A stretch of DNA of 64,000 bases, from assembly GCA_016712285.1 (NCBI GenBank), contig JADJRK010000001.1:2170001-2234000 (forward strand). Reading direction: 5' to 3'. Position numbers and translations under genes: made by a program. This document shows positions 8,819 to 19,700 of the stretch, in pieces. The first letter of the stretch is position 1. Every line of letters begins with the position of its first letter. Under the pieces are notes generated by a model. It searched no databases, was not told where the DNA came from, and worked only from the letters and a program-made list of their open reading frames with translations. Source of the stretch: Planctomycetota bacterium (GTDB taxonomy: Bacteria > Planctomycetota > UBA8742 > UBA2392).

Positions 8819-8919
8819 GTGGCATGGCCTTCCAGGCCATGTAGTTCCAACGGCTTCCAGCCGTTGGGGACGGGCGCGGAGGCCCGTCCAAACGACATCG
8901 GCTGGAAGCCGATGCCACT
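8819..8919 (+). repeat. Multi-hairpin REP element, right copy
   Basis: Near-identical direct copy of the left element, 720 bp downstream. The outer stem GTGGCAT / ATGCCAC and the four inner hairpins are all preserved. The last hairpin is perfect here (ATCGGC-TGGA-AGCCGAT), whereas the left copy has a mismatch. Differences fall in loops or keep pairing, which suggests the structure is maintained. Confidence 0.85.
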
Positions 8920-9031
8920 CTCGTCAATCACGCGGCCGAAGGGAACAAAGCCCCCGCACGCAATCTGAGCCTGTGCTTGCCCTTTGTTGCTTGCGTCCTC
9001 AACATGGTTGGCCTTGACCGGAGCTTGGACC

Positions 9032-12000
9032 ATGTCGGACGAATTGCCTCAAACACGCCCCGAAACACTGGTCAACATCCAGGCGGCTTCTCAGCCGCAA
9101 CTCACCGACAGCGGCGGCGAAACGCTGCTTGCGCTGGATGCCTCGGGAAGCGAAAGCGTGCTCTCGCGCGTCGAAACCGCCACCGGGGCCAACCTTTCCG
9201 CCCGGCCCGTTGAGCTGCGCAGCGCTGACTTTCCAGCCGACTCACAGGCCGCCACCCGCCAAACGGATTCGCGCAACGCCACGTTCACCGCGCGGCTTGC
9301 CGGCAGCTCTGAGCAGGTGGTGCGCTATGAATCGCGCAAAGAACTTGGCCGCGGCGGCATGGGCGTCGTGCTGCAAGTCCGCGACAACGACCTGCGCCGC
9401 GACGTCGCCATGAAAGTCATGCGCGCCGACAAGATCAAACCCGGCAGCCAGCACGGCCAGTTCGCGCTGCAACGCTTCGTCGAAGAAGCCCAGATCACCG
9501 GCCAGCTTGAGCACCCCAACATCGTGCCGATCCATGAACTCGGCGCCGACAGCAAGGGCCGCGTCTTCTTCACCATGAAGCTGGTGCAGGGCAAGCCCCT
9601 GGCCGACATCCTGCGCGCGCTGCGCGGCGGCGACAGCGCCACCGAGCGCGACTATCCGCTGGATCGGCTGTTGCAGATTTACCTGAAGGTGTGCGACGCG
9701 ATGAACTTCGCCCACGCCCACGACGTGATCCACCGCGACCTCAAGCCAGAAAACATCATGATCGGCCGCTTCGGCGAGGTGATGGTCATGGACTGGGGGC
9801 TGGCGCGCATCCTGAACCAACCAGACGGTGAACCCGGCGGCGCGCCGCTGATCCAGACCGACAGCAAACCCGGCGACAGCACCGGCAGCGACCGGCCCAG
9901 CGCGCTCAGCATGGAAGGCACCATCGCCGGCACACCCGCCTATATGGCGCCTGAGCAAGCCCGCGGCGAAGTCAGCAAGGTTGACCAGCGCGCCGACATC
10001 TTTGCCCTGGGCGCGATTCTGTACGAGCTGCTGGTGCTGCGGCCGCCCTACACGGCCGAGGGCAGCTCGGCTGTGCTGGTGCAGGCCGCGCAGGGCGACC
10101 TGAGCGACCCGTTCACGCGCGTGGCCAACGACGACGAGTTGCGCGCGCGGCTGGTGCGTTTGCCCGGCGGCAAGATCCCGCCTGAGCTGGCGGCGATCGC
10201 CATGCACGCGCTGGAAAAGCGCGCCGACGACCGCTACCCCACCGTGCGCGCGCTGCAAACCGATGTCGAAGATTTCATCGCCGGCCGCCCCGTCAGCGTG
10301 CGGCAAGACCCGTTGTCGGTGCGCATGGCCAAGTGGGTGCGCCGCCACCCGACGCTGAGCATGTCAAGCGGCGCCGCGGCGGCTGTGCTGCTGGTGGCGG
10401 TGGCGTCGATCATGTTTGTGGTGGCGCAGGCGCGGCAGCAGGCATTTGAGCAGCAGCAGGAAGTGGTGGCGGCCAGCCGGGTCGCCGAGCAAGAGGCAGT
10501 CAAGCGCGCCGACGCCGAGGCGTCTGCCATGGAGCAAGAGCGCAAACTCAAAGAGCAGGCGATGGAGCGCCAGAAGGCCATGGCCCGCCGCGCCGAAGCC
10601 GCCCGCGTGTACCGCATTGGCGTGCAGCAATCAGAGCGCGCGCGCATGATCTCGGACGACACCCTGCGCGACGCGGCGTTTCGCGATGCCGTGGGCTCGC
10701 TCGAGCAGGCGTCCAGCACCGACCCCGCCTATGTAGACCCGGTGTTCGCGCTGGCGCGGCTGCTGCACTTTTTCAGCAACCAGCGCGCCCTGGGCGAGTA
10801 CCAGCGCGTCAACACACTGACCGCGGCGCAGGATGGCCGTGGCGACGCGCGCGCGCTGGTGTACGCCGGCGACTTCGCGCGCCTGACACTGAGCGACAAC
10901 ACGCGCGCCCTTGAGTTTTATGAAGCCGCGTCGCGCGTGGCACCCGACGACCCGCTGGCGATGGTCGGCCGCGGCTACGTGGCTTACCTGCAGGGCGACT
11001 TCGCGGCTGCACGCAGCCACGCGCAGGAAGCGGCCAAGTTGGATGACGCATTGTGGGAGCCGCTGTTTCTTGAGGGATCAGTCTACAGCCACATATTCAA
11101 GCCGGGCTTCCGCGAGCTCAACCCGCTGTTTGACGCCACGCTGGCCGCCGACCTTCTGACGCGCGCGCTGCTGCGCAACAACACCGAGGGCGTGATTTAC
11201 AACGAGCGCGGCGCGGCACTGGCCGAGCTGGGCGAGTTTGCCGCCGCCGAGAAAGACTTCCGGCGCGCCGTGGAGCTGATGCCGCGTGACCTGGCCCCGC
11301 GCCTGAACCTCGCGCTGGCCCTGCGCAGGCTTGCGCGGCTTGACGAAGCGCAGGAACTGTTGGACCGGCTGCTGACATCGCACGAGCATGAGCCGGGCGT
11401 GTGGATGGAACTGGGCAACTTGCGCATTCACCAGGCGCGGGTGAAAGAGGCGTTGCCTGCATTCGAACAATCGCTGAAGCTGGCCCCGGGGCGCCCGGCG
11501 GCGCTTTCCAACCTGGCGTGGTGTTACATCAGCCTGGGCGACTTCACCCGGGCGGAAACGTTTGCGCAGCAGGCCATTGACGCCGAGTCGGGCATGCCCG
11601 GCTCGTGGCTGCTGCTTGCGCAGGCGCGGCGCTACCAGGGCAACGCCGAAACTGCCCTTGAGGCCGTGGACAAGTCGCTGCAACTTCGGCCCGGCTGGTA
11701 CGAGGCGCTGGCGCAAAAGGCCGAGCTGCTGGTGATGCTGAAGCGTTTCGATGAAGCGCACGTGATTGCCACCGCGGCCGTGGCCGCAGCACCCCTGCAC
11801 GACAGCACGCACCAGGCGCTGGGCATGGCCGAGCACGGGCGCGGCAACTACGCGCAGGCGGAAAAGCACTATCGCAAAGCGCTCGAGCTGGGCGCGACGA
11901 ATGCCGAAGCCGCGCTGAACCTTGCGATCGTGCTGAAGCTGCAAGGCAAGATGACCGAGGCCGAGCAGCTGGCGACCGAGTCCACGCGCTGGCCAGTGCT

Positions 12001-13417
12001 GGGCGGGCGCCCGTGGTTCGAGGTGGGTTTCGCGCGCATGCTGCGCCGCGACCTGGCTGGCGCGTTTGAGGCGTTCGCAAAAGCAGTCGAAATCACGCCA
12101 ACACTGGGCGACGCGTGGATCAATGGCGCGTCGTGCGCCAACCGGCTGGGCAACTTCAAGGTCGCGCGCGACTATGCGCTGCAGGCGACGAAGGTGGCGC
12201 CGGGGCACATCCTGTCGTGGATCCAGCTTTGCCAGAGCGAGCTGAACCTGGGCGACCGGCAAGCCGCCAGCGCCGCCCTGGACGAGGCGCTGAAACTTGA
12301 CGCGTCAACGCCGGCCGAGCGCACCGACCTGGCCGCCATGCTGTATTCGCTGGGCCGCTACGACGATGCCGCAAAACTAGGCCTGGACATCACCAAGGAC
12401 AGCCCCGAGTTCGGGCGCGCGTGGCTGGTGCTGGCGAACATCTACATCGTGCAGAAGCGCTACGACGAAGCGATCGACGCGCTGTATTACGCGTGCGAAC
12501 GCATGCCCGGCGAAGTTGAGCCGCGCAACCAGCGCGTGAAGCTGTTCTACCAGCTTGAGCAGTACATGACCGCACTTGACGCGGCCAAGGAAGTGCTGGC
12601 CATCGACCCCGGCAACTACATCGCCCACCTGTTCAGCGGGCACAGCCACTTCGGCTTGAACGCGTGGTCACTGGCGATTGCCAGCTATGAGGCGGCTGCG
12701 CGCGCCAACGGCCAGGATGCAACGCCCTGGATCAACATGGGCGCCTGCTACCTGTACCTGAACCAGCGCGAAGAGATGCTGCGCTGCTACGAGAAAGCGG
12801 TCGCCGTTGCACCCGCGAACGACTATGCCTGGTACCGCCTGGGCATGGGGCGCGAGCAGAACAGCGACGACGAAAACGCCATGAAAGCGTACATCGAGGC
12901 ACTGCGCCTCAACGCCAACAACCTGAACGCGCTGCTTGCAGGCTCAGCCGTCGCCAGCCGCCTTAAGCGCCACGTGCAATCGGAAGAACTTGCCAAGCGC
13001 GCCACAGAGGTCGAGCCGCAGAACGTGACCGCGTGGTATCGCCTTGGCATGGCGCGCTTTGACCAGGGCAAGTGGGCCGACGCCAGCGAAGCATTCACGC
13101 AGGGCACCGTGGTTGCGCCCACGAACGCGTGGTTCTGGTACCTGCTGGCTTCCTCGACGCTGAATGAAAAGAAGTACGACGCGTGCCGCGCTGCCGCGAT
13201 CAAGGCCCACGGGCTCGACGCCAAAATCAACGAAGCGCTGGTGCTGCAAGCCGCCGCCGAGTGCGGCCTGGGCAACAACGCCGAGGCCCTGAAGCTGCTG
13301 CGCAAAGGACTGGCAGCCGGTGCCGACGCAAAGTGGGCGTTTGGGCAATCGTGGTGGACAAGCCTTGAAGATGACGCGGAGTACAAAAGTCTCCGCGCCG
13401 AGTACGTGAAGGACTAG
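9032..13417 (+). CDS. Giant Ser/Thr protein kinase with transmembrane helix and TPR array
   Basis: 1461 residues. An N-terminal ~95-residue Ser/Thr-rich tail precedes a Hanks-type kinase domain (~98-385): P-loop GRGGMG near residue 105, VAMKV lysine, HRDLKPEN near 233, DWGLA (DFG variant) near 254, and GTPAYMAPEQARG near 303. A juxtamembrane segment, one membrane helix (~445-465) and a Glu/Gln-rich coiled coil (~466-520) follow. The remaining ~900 residues are consecutive TPR units (many of the form A..NLG..L...G....A), likely extracytoplasmic or a scaffold. ATG 9032 is chosen because GGAG sits 8 bases upstream. Partner and signal are unknown; a similar but shorter protein is encoded at 16787. 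Confidence 0.93.
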   Translation: MSDELPQTRPETLVNIQAASQPQLTDSGGETLLALDASGSESVLSRVETATGANLSARPVELRSADFPADSQAATRQTDSRNATFTARLAGSSEQVVRYESRKELGRGGMGVVLQVRDNDLRRDVAMKVMRADKIKPGSQHGQFALQRFVEEAQITGQLEHPNIVPIHELGADSKGRVFFTMKLVQGKPLADILRALRGGDSATERDYPLDRLLQIYLKVCDAMNFAHAHDVIHRDLKPENIMIGRFGEVMVMDWGLARILNQPDGEPGGAPLIQTDSKPGDSTGSDRPSALSMEGTIAGTPAYMAPEQARGEVSKVDQRADIFALGAILYELLVLRPPYTAEGSSAVLVQAAQGDLSDPFTRVANDDELRARLVRLPGGKIPPELAAIAMHALEKRADDRYPTVRALQTDVEDFIAGRPVSVRQDPLSVRMAKWVRRHPTLSMSSGAAAAVLLVAVASIMFVVAQARQQAFEQQQEVVAASRVAEQEAVKRADAEASAMEQERKLKEQAMERQKAMARRAEAARVYRIGVQQSERARMISDDTLRDAAFRDAVGSLEQASSTDPAYVDPVFALARLLHFFSNQRALGEYQRVNTLTAAQDGRGDARALVYAGDFARLTLSDNTRALEFYEAASRVAPDDPLAMVGRGYVAYLQGDFAAARSHAQEAAKLDDALWEPLFLEGSVYSHIFKPGFRELNPLFDATLAADLLTRALLRNNTEGVIYNERGAALAELGEFAAAEKDFRRAVELMPRDLAPRLNLALALRRLARLDEAQELLDRLLTSHEHEPGVWMELGNLRIHQARVKEALPAFEQSLKLAPGRPAALSNLAWCYISLGDFTRAETFAQQAIDAESGMPGSWLLLAQARRYQGNAETALEAVDKSLQLRPGWYEALAQKAELLVMLKRFDEAHVIATAAVAAAPLHDSTHQALGMAEHGRGNYAQAEKHYRKALELGATNAEAALNLAIVLKLQGKMTEAEQLATESTRWPVLGGRPWFEVGFARMLRRDLAGAFEAFAKAVEITPTLGDAWINGASCANRLGNFKVARDYALQATKVAPGHILSWIQLCQSELNLGDRQAASAALDEALKLDASTPAERTDLAAMLYSLGRYDDAAKLGLDITKDSPEFGRAWLVLANIYIVQKRYDEAIDALYYACERMPGEVEPRNQRVKLFYQLEQYMTALDAAKEVLAIDPGNYIAHLFSGHSHFGLNAWSLAIASYEAAARANGQDATPWINMGACYLYLNQREEMLRCYEKAVAVAPANDYAWYRLGMGREQNSDDENAMKAYIEALRLNANNLNALLAGSAVASRLKRHVQSEELAKRATEVEPQNVTAWYRLGMARFDQGKWADASEAFTQGTVVAPTNAWFWYLLASSTLNEKKYDACRAAAIKAHGLDAKINEALVLQAAAECGLGNNAEALKLLRKGLAAGADAKWAFGQSWWTSLEDDAEYKSLRAEYVKD

Positions 13418-13550
13418 GCGCGGCGACCGTGCGGGCGCATCGCCGGTTCAGTATTCCATGGCATCCTTATGGAATCATGCCATGATCGGCGGTGTATTGA
13501 CCGCCTCAGGCTATCGCAGCACGTTCCGCCTCAACTGATCAGGATTGCCC

Positions 13551-15122
13551 ATGCGCGTATTTCTAGTCCACATTCGTGACCCACAATTTTATGCGCTGCA
13601 ACAGAACCAGCGCGGCCCCACCGGCAACTACCAGGTGATGGGCTTCCCGCCCATCGGCATCATGTCGCTTTCGTCGGTCCTCAAGGCCAACGGCCACGAA
13701 AGCGTGATGTTCGACCAGGCCAACCCGGCCACGCCCAACGCATCCATCATTGAAGCGATCAAAGAGCAGAAGCCGGACCTGATCGGCCTGAGCTTCCTGA
13801 GCACCACCAGCTACCCGTACGCGAAAATGTTCGCGCGCGAGATTCGCGCCGCTGTGCCCGACGCGCGCATCGCGTTCGGCGGCGTGTTCGCCACGCTGAA
13901 CGCGCTGCAGGTCAAAGAGCAGTGCCCGTACGTTGACTACGTGTGCCGCGGCGACGGCGAGCAGCTGATTCTCGACCTGCTGGCCAACCTGCAGGACCCG
14001 TCAAGCGTGCTCGGCCTGACCTGGGCCAAAGACGGCAAGATCGTCCACAACACAGACCGCAAACTCGAACGCGAACTTGACCAGTGGCCGATCCCGGACC
14101 GCGAGGGCATTGCGCTGGACTTCGTCGAGTCGATGCCGCTGGACGTGCCGGTAGTGCTGTCGCGCGAGAAGTTCACGACGATGCAGACTTCACGCGGCTG
14201 CCCGTGGCCATGCATCTTCTGCGACATTCCGATTTTCAACGAAGGCAAGTGGCGCTATCGCAGTGCCGAAAGCGTGATCGAAGAGTTCAAGGTGCTGCAG
14301 AAGCAGGGCTACGGCAGCGTCTACTTCGTGGACGACCACTTCCTGCTGCAACCCAAGCGCATCGAGGCGATCTGCGAGGGCATCATCCGCGAGGGCATCA
14401 CCATCAAGTGGGGCGTCGAAGGCCGCGTGGACAGCGTGGTGCAGAAGCTGTTCCCGCTGATGGCCAAGGCCAACTGCCGCATCATCATGTTCGGCATCGA
14501 AAGCGGCAGCCAGAAAATCCTCGACCGCCTGAAAAAGCAGCAGACCCTTGAGCAGATCGAAACCGCGGTCAAGAACGCCAAGAAAGCCGGCATCGAGATT
14601 GTGCACGGCTTCTTTGTCGTCGGCAGCCCCGACGAGAACGCCGAGGACATGAAAAAGACCTTCAAGTTCGCCGCGCGTTTGCCGCTGGACACCTTCGGCT
14701 TCAACCGCCTGTGCGTGTACCGTGGCACGCCGCTGTGGCACGAGTACATGGCCCGCGGTTTGGTGAACGATACCGAAGACTGGTACAAGTACTTCAAGTG
14801 CAGCGAAATCGACCCGACGTGCATGAAGGGCCCGGACATCAACGACGCCCGCGCCAAGGGCCTGCGCAGCCTGTTCTTCCGCAAGCTGTTCCTGCACCCC
14901 TTCCAGACATTTACGCTCCTGCGCCGGTTCCTGCGTTACATGCCGGCCAAGGATATCTACACGCTGCTCAGCAAGCCGTTCCGCGGCAAGAAATCCGGCG
15001 CCACCCGCGCCGAGGTTCTCTCGCGCGCCGTTGAGCACCAGGACATGAAGACCAACGCAGCCAACCTGACACAGGTGTCCGACGAAGAGCTGGAAGCCAA
15101 GCTGCAGAAGTCAGAGAAGTAG
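13551..15122 (+). CDS. Cobalamin-binding-domain radical SAM protein
   Basis: 523 residues. Residues ~1-150 form a B12-binding-like Rossmann domain (VFLVHIRDPQF, GIMSLSSVLKANGHESVMFDQ, PDLIGLSFLSTTSY, IAFGGVFAT). The radical SAM core has the cluster motif SRGCPWPCIFCDIP (CX3CX2C) near residue 215, a GxIxE-like IMFGIESGSQKILDRLKK segment and GFFVVGSPDENAED. The ~100-residue C-terminal extension is basic and ends in a charged helix. Such proteins methylate or rearrange unactivated carbons or act in lipid and secondary metabolism; the substrate is unknown. There are no neighbouring biosynthesis genes, only signalling genes. ATG 13551 has AGGA 6 bases upstream. A hairpin terminator follows at 15146. 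Confidence 0.9.
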   Translation: MRVFLVHIRDPQFYALQQNQRGPTGNYQVMGFPPIGIMSLSSVLKANGHESVMFDQANPATPNASIIEAIKEQKPDLIGLSFLSTTSYPYAKMFAREIRAAVPDARIAFGGVFATLNALQVKEQCPYVDYVCRGDGEQLILDLLANLQDPSSVLGLTWAKDGKIVHNTDRKLERELDQWPIPDREGIALDFVESMPLDVPVVLSREKFTTMQTSRGCPWPCIFCDIPIFNEGKWRYRSAESVIEEFKVLQKQGYGSVYFVDDHFLLQPKRIEAICEGIIREGITIKWGVEGRVDSVVQKLFPLMAKANCRIIMFGIESGSQKILDRLKKQQTLEQIETAVKNAKKAGIEIVHGFFVVGSPDENAEDMKKTFKFAARLPLDTFGFNRLCVYRGTPLWHEYMARGLVNDTEDWYKYFKCSEIDPTCMKGPDINDARAKGLRSLFFRKLFLHPFQTFTLLRRFLRYMPAKDIYTLLSKPFRGKKSGATRAEVLSRAVEHQDMKTNAANLTQVSDEELEAKLQKSEK

Positions 15123-15145
15123 GCTGCGGGCTGTTTTCGACGAAG

Positions 15146-15169
15146 CGCCGGGACCAGAAAGTCCCGGCG
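15146..15169 (+). terminator. Hairpin terminator after the radical SAM gene
   Basis: Perfect 9-bp stem CGCCGGGAC / GTCCCGGCG with a 6-base loop, followed by TTTGG, 23 bp past the stop codon. The short T-run makes it a weak intrinsic terminator. Confidence 0.6.
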
Positions 15170-15568
15170 TTTGGCGTTACGCCATGGCGCCACCAAGGGC
15201 AACCGCACTGCGGTGATCCACTGAGGGCCACTAAGGACCACGAAGTTGACTGCCAGTCTCCAGTTCTTCGTGGCTTTGTGTCTTCGTGTGAGACTGCCGT
15301 GAAACAGGGGGCTAACGGCAACTGCCTGTCCCACACCAAGGCACTAAGGCACAAAGGGCTGCAACGGCAACTGGTGGACAGGTCGTGCCTGACGCGCCTC
15401 ACTGGGTACTCCTTGGTGATCCTTCGTGGCCCTTCGTGGAACAAGGCAGTTGCAGTGAAGCGGCTCATCGTGCCTGAGGTGAACTGGTGGCGGCGACGAC
15501 CTAGGCTGTATAAAATGCCGCCACACCCGGGATGCGTTTGACTCTTTCTGCATTTCGGGCCCGTAACC
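15170..15568. repeat. Intergenic mosaic of degenerate repeat words, no gene
   Basis: About 400 bp without a credible gene. It contains degenerate copies, in both orientations, of words such as CCACTAAGGACCACGAAG, CTTCGTGGCTTTGTGTCTTCG, CACCAAGGCACTAAGGCACA and CCTTCGTGGCCCTTCGTGG, which partly pair with one another. AACGGCAACTG recurs twice (around 15315 and 15362). A TATAAA at about 15509 upstream of the next gene could be a -10 element, but no clear -35 was found. Confidence 0.55.
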
Positions 15569-16690
15569 ATGAATCCCAAACGACTTGTCGTGCTTGTCGC
15601 CGTCGCGTTGGTGCTCGGCGGTGCCGCATTTGCCGCGATCCTGTACTTCGGCAATGACACAGTAACGCCCCAATCCCAGGTCGCCGAAGAGCCGCCGCCC
15701 GCGCTGCCAGCGATTGCTGCCGCGCTGATCGACCTGCCTGCTCCGCAAACTCCGGCTGCGTCGGCGTTCTTTGACCCCGGCAGGCCCGAGGTCAAAGAGC
15801 TGCGCAGGCTGAACGCAGGCGAAGGCGGCGAAGCACTCGCGTTCACGCCCGACGGTCAATACTTGGTCAGCGCCGGCTATGGCGACAACGCGATCAAGGT
15901 CTGGGACTGGCAAACCGGGCATGAAGTCTCGCGCCGTGCGCACGAGTACCGCATCAGCGACATGGTCATCGCCCCGCAAGGCAACGGCATCTGGACCGTC
16001 GACGCGTACCAGCACCTCTACTTCTGGCCACTGGCTGGCAGCACTATCGGCGCAGGCAAAGAAGTCGGCAAAGACCTCGGCAACGTCGCCTACTTGGCCG
16101 TGAGCCCCAACGGCGCACTGGTCGCGACCACAAGTTTCGACAAGAAGCTCATGCTGTGGGACGCCAAACAGTCGTCGCAAATCGGCGCAGTCGCCATGCC
16201 GCTGCCGCTGCGCCGGGCTGCTTTCTCGCCCGATGGCAAGCGCCTCGTTGTCTCCACAAACACGAACCAGCTTATGGAATACACGCTCGCGAACGGGCAG
16301 GGACGCTGGCTTCACATCCTGCCGGTCAAGGCCGACACCGAGTGCAGCAATGTCACGTTCAGCCCCGATGGCAAGCGCTTCTCGTCCGGCCACACGCAGC
16401 CGTGGGTAACAGTCTGGGAAGCCGAAAGCATGACCTACCAGCGCTGGCTGAAATTCCCGATGCAGGCGCCGACGGCGGTCACGTACACGCGCGACAGCAA
16501 ATGGGCGGTGATCGCGGTAAACCGCAACGGCATTTACGCCTGGAACCCGGATGTACACGAAGAAAGCGGCGCGGCACTGAACCTCAAGCCCGGCCACGAC
16601 TTCATCCGGGACCTGGCCTTCAGCCCCGACGGCAAAGTGCTGGCGTCGGTCGATGACTCTGGTGCCATCGTTCTATGGTCCAACCCCTGA
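15569..16690 (+). CDS. Membrane-anchored WD40-repeat protein
   Basis: 373 residues. An N-terminal signal anchor (residues ~5-28) and a short Pro/Ala linker precede a beta-propeller built from WD40 units: EGGEALAFTPDGQYLVSAGYGDNAIKVWDW, LAVSPNGALVATTSFDKKLMLWD, RAAFSPDGKRLVVST, VTFSPDGKRFSSG and a C-terminal DLAFSPDGKVLASVDDSGAIVLW. Likely a protein-interaction scaffold on the periplasmic face. It lies between the radical SAM gene and the second kinase-TPR gene on the same strand; WD40 propellers often pair with kinases in planctomycetes, but a functional link here is inference. Confidence 0.88.
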   Translation: MNPKRLVVLVAVALVLGGAAFAAILYFGNDTVTPQSQVAEEPPPALPAIAAALIDLPAPQTPAASAFFDPGRPEVKELRRLNAGEGGEALAFTPDGQYLVSAGYGDNAIKVWDWQTGHEVSRRAHEYRISDMVIAPQGNGIWTVDAYQHLYFWPLAGSTIGAGKEVGKDLGNVAYLAVSPNGALVATTSFDKKLMLWDAKQSSQIGAVAMPLPLRRAAFSPDGKRLVVSTNTNQLMEYTLANGQGRWLHILPVKADTECSNVTFSPDGKRFSSGHTQPWVTVWEAESMTYQRWLKFPMQAPTAVTYTRDSKWAVIAVNRNGIYAWNPDVHEESGAALNLKPGHDFIRDLAFSPDGKVLASVDDSGAIVLWSNP

Positions 16691-16786
16691 TACGGCGCAT
16701 TTGGCAGTTCCGTTACAACCTTTTGGCCCCAAAGCTGTTAAATAGGTCAAGGCGTTAGGTTGCTGACGCCGTGGGGACCACTTTGG

Positions 16787-19700
16787 ATGGCCAGCGAATC
16801 AACAACCGGCACCGCGCCAGCAGACTCCGGCTTCCTTGAGCTCGAGTCGATGGATTCGATGCAGCGCCTGGGCGACGAGCGCAGCGCCATCTTCTTTGAA
16901 GGCGGCAGCACACTCGTTGACCTGGACGGCCTTTCCGAAAAGCAGGCCCACCAGTCCGCCGAAGAACACCGGGCCGAAATGGCCCACGGCCATCACACGT
17001 CTGAGCGCTACAAGGTGGTCAGCGAAATTGCGCGCGGCGGCATGGGTGCTGTGCTTGAGGTGCACGACAGCGACCTTGACCGGCGCGTCGCCATGAAAGT
17101 GCTGTTGCGCGACACACGCCAGCGCGAATCCGACTCCGGCAGCCCCGTCTCAACCGGCCCGGTCAATCGCTTCATCGGCGAGGCGCAGCTCACCGGCAAC
17201 CTTGAGCACCCGAACATTGTGCCGGTGCATGAGCTTGGCCTCGACAGCCAGGGGCGCGTCTACTTCACGATGAAACGCGTCAAGGGCCGCAGCCTGCGCC
17301 AGATCATGGACAAGCTGCGCCAGGGGCACCCGGCCACGCTGGCCGAGTTCACGCTCGGCAAGCTGCTGACGATCCTGCTGAAAATCTGCGACGCCATCGA
17401 CTTTGCCCACTCGCGCGGGATCATCCACCGTGACCTCAAGCCCGAGAACATCATGGTCGGCCAGTTCGGCGAAGTGCTGGTCATGGACTGGGGCCTGGCC
17501 AAGCAACTGGGCGAGATCGAGAAACCCGACACCAAGCTTGCTGAAAGCGCCCGCTTCACGCTCGACGTAAGCCTCGGCGCCGCAGACGGCGACGACAGCA
17601 ACGAAACCCGCGAAGGCACCGTCAGCGGCACGCCGGCATACATGTCGCCCGAGCAGGCCCGCGGCCTGGTCAAAGAGCTTTCGCGCCACACCGACATCTT
17701 CTGCCTGGGCGGCATGCTGTACGAGATGCTGTGCTTCGTGCCGCCGTTTCTTGCCGCCAAGATGACCGAGGCCCTTGACCACGCGCGCAGCCACCGCCTG
17801 CTGCCGCCCAAGCAAAAACTCGACACGGTACTGGCCGACCCCCAGCTCAAGCGCGCGTTCGGCGAAGCCGGCATCGCTCGCGCCCGCAAGCACCCGCGCG
17901 AATTGGTCAGCATCGCGCTCCACGCGATGGCCGAAGACCGCATGCGGCGATACCCCAGCGTGGCCGACTTCAAGCATGACATCGAGAGCTATATCTCGGC
18001 CCAGCCCGTCAGCGCGCACCGCGACAACCCGTGGGCGATGCTCTCAAAATGGTCGCGCCGCAACCCGACGCGCGCCGCCGTGTTCACGCTGGCGCTGGTG
18101 TTCATGCTGATCGGCGGCGTGGTGTTTGCCGCCGTGCGCGCCAAGACCGCAGCCGACCGCTACGACCTGTCCGAGAAAAGCCGCCTGTCCGAAGAAGGCC
18201 GCCGCGAAGAAACCGAACGGCGCCTGAAAGCCGAGAAAGAATCCCGCGCGCAGGCCGAGCAAGCCCGCATCAAGGCCGAGCAGGTGGCTGCGCTCGAGCA
18301 AAAAAACCGCGAGCGCGAAACCCGCGAGCGCGAAGCCATGGACCGCCGGGCCGAGGCCTTCACGCTGTACAGCCAGGGTGCCGACCTGCGAGGCCGCGCC
18401 AGCAGCTTCATGGACTGGCGCGAGCGCGCCAAGCTGTGGGGCCAGGCCAGCGTGCACTTCAAGCGCGCCCTTGAGAAAGACCCCGATTTCGTCGAGGCGC
18501 ACATCGAGCTTGCCAACATCTACGCCGACCTGGGCTACGACGACGATGCGCTGTTTCACTTCGCGCGCGCCGACGCGCTGACCGCCAGCACCACCGGCCG
18601 CGGCCACGTCGAGGCGCTGATGGCCTACGCCATGTACGACTTTCAGCGCAAGGTGCTGCGCGAGGGCGTCACCGGCGGCCTGGAGGAAGTCTTCCGGCGC
18701 TTCAAGCCCGTGCGCGACGCCGCTGAGCCCGGCAGCTATTACGCCCGCATCGCGCAAGTGCTGCTGGACCTTGGCGACGCGTTCCGCAATGCCGAGGGCG
18801 TGGACTTTCTGCGCGCCAAGGACCTCGCCGCCGATCGCCTGCAGGAAATCGAACGCGAAGGCATGCCGCTGTGGGAAGTGTACTCGCTGCTGGCGTTCTT
18901 TGAGCAGGGCACCGGCTCAAGCCGCGTGCGGCGCGACTACCTGCGCCGCGCCCGCGAGCTGAAACCGAACCTGCCGCTGCTGGTATGGGTGGACGTGCTG
19001 CACGGCGGCCGGGGCGGCAGCATCCAGGAACGCCGCGGCATCGGCGCGTGGGACCGCTTCATTGAGCAGTTTCCCTATGACCCGCGCGGCCACTACTCCC
19101 GCGCCAGCGTGCGCTTCGGCAGCGAATCTGAGCGTGACTACACGCTCGAAGTCGCCGACCTGAAACAGGCGATTGAACTCAACCCCCGCTATGCCGACGC
19201 CCACAAGCTGCTGCTGCGCGTGTACGTGCGCGAAGCCAGCCAGGCCGAGGCCATTGCCCACATCGACAGCATGCGCCGCAACCCCAGCGGCCTCGACAAC
19301 GCGCAGATCAACCTGATTGAAGCCGAGCTCACGGCTGCAACCGGCGAGTTCGGGCGGCTTGGCGCGCTGGTGATGGCGTCGATGATGGAAAACCCCGTCG
19401 ACGGCACAGCCACGCTGGCGCAGGCGGTGTCGGTGCTGCTGCGCGATCACGAATACGAGGCGCTGGTCGGCCTGTGTGAAAGCGTCGAGCAGCGCATGGG
19501 CGACGACACGCCGCCGCTGGTCATGCTGTTCCTGGGGCGCGCGCTGACCATGCTCGGGCGGTTCAAGGAGTCGTCGGCGGTGCTTGACCCGCTGGAAAAG
19601 AACCCGGCGCAGTTGCCCCGCGAGTATCGAGCCACGGCAAGCGGCTGGGCCGACGACGCGCGGGCGTACCCGGTGCTGCTGGGCAGCCTGACCAGCCTGC

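Larger units (their letters stand above)
8098..8919 (+). mobile_element. REP-RAYT unit: transposase flanked by two direct repeats
   Basis: A REP-associated transposase gene lies between two ~100-bp direct repeats (8098-8199 and 8819-8919) that are exactly 720 bp apart and differ at about three positions. Each repeat is made of palindromes preceded by GTGG or GTAG, the tetranucleotides that RAYT enzymes are known to recognise beside REP hairpins. The arrangement matches what is called a REPtron. It separates the cytochrome operon from the large kinase gene and has no target-site duplication that I can identify. Confidence 0.85.

Noticed and set aside
11078..12262. A 394-codon minus-strand frame within the kinase-TPR gene
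   Set aside because: It is a shadow of the repetitive TPR coding region, with Arg/Gln/Leu bias and no family features.
15170..15568. A riboswitch upstream of the WD40 gene
   Set aside because: The pairing words are degenerate, recur in both orientations and resemble intergenic repeats; no known aptamer motif was recognised.
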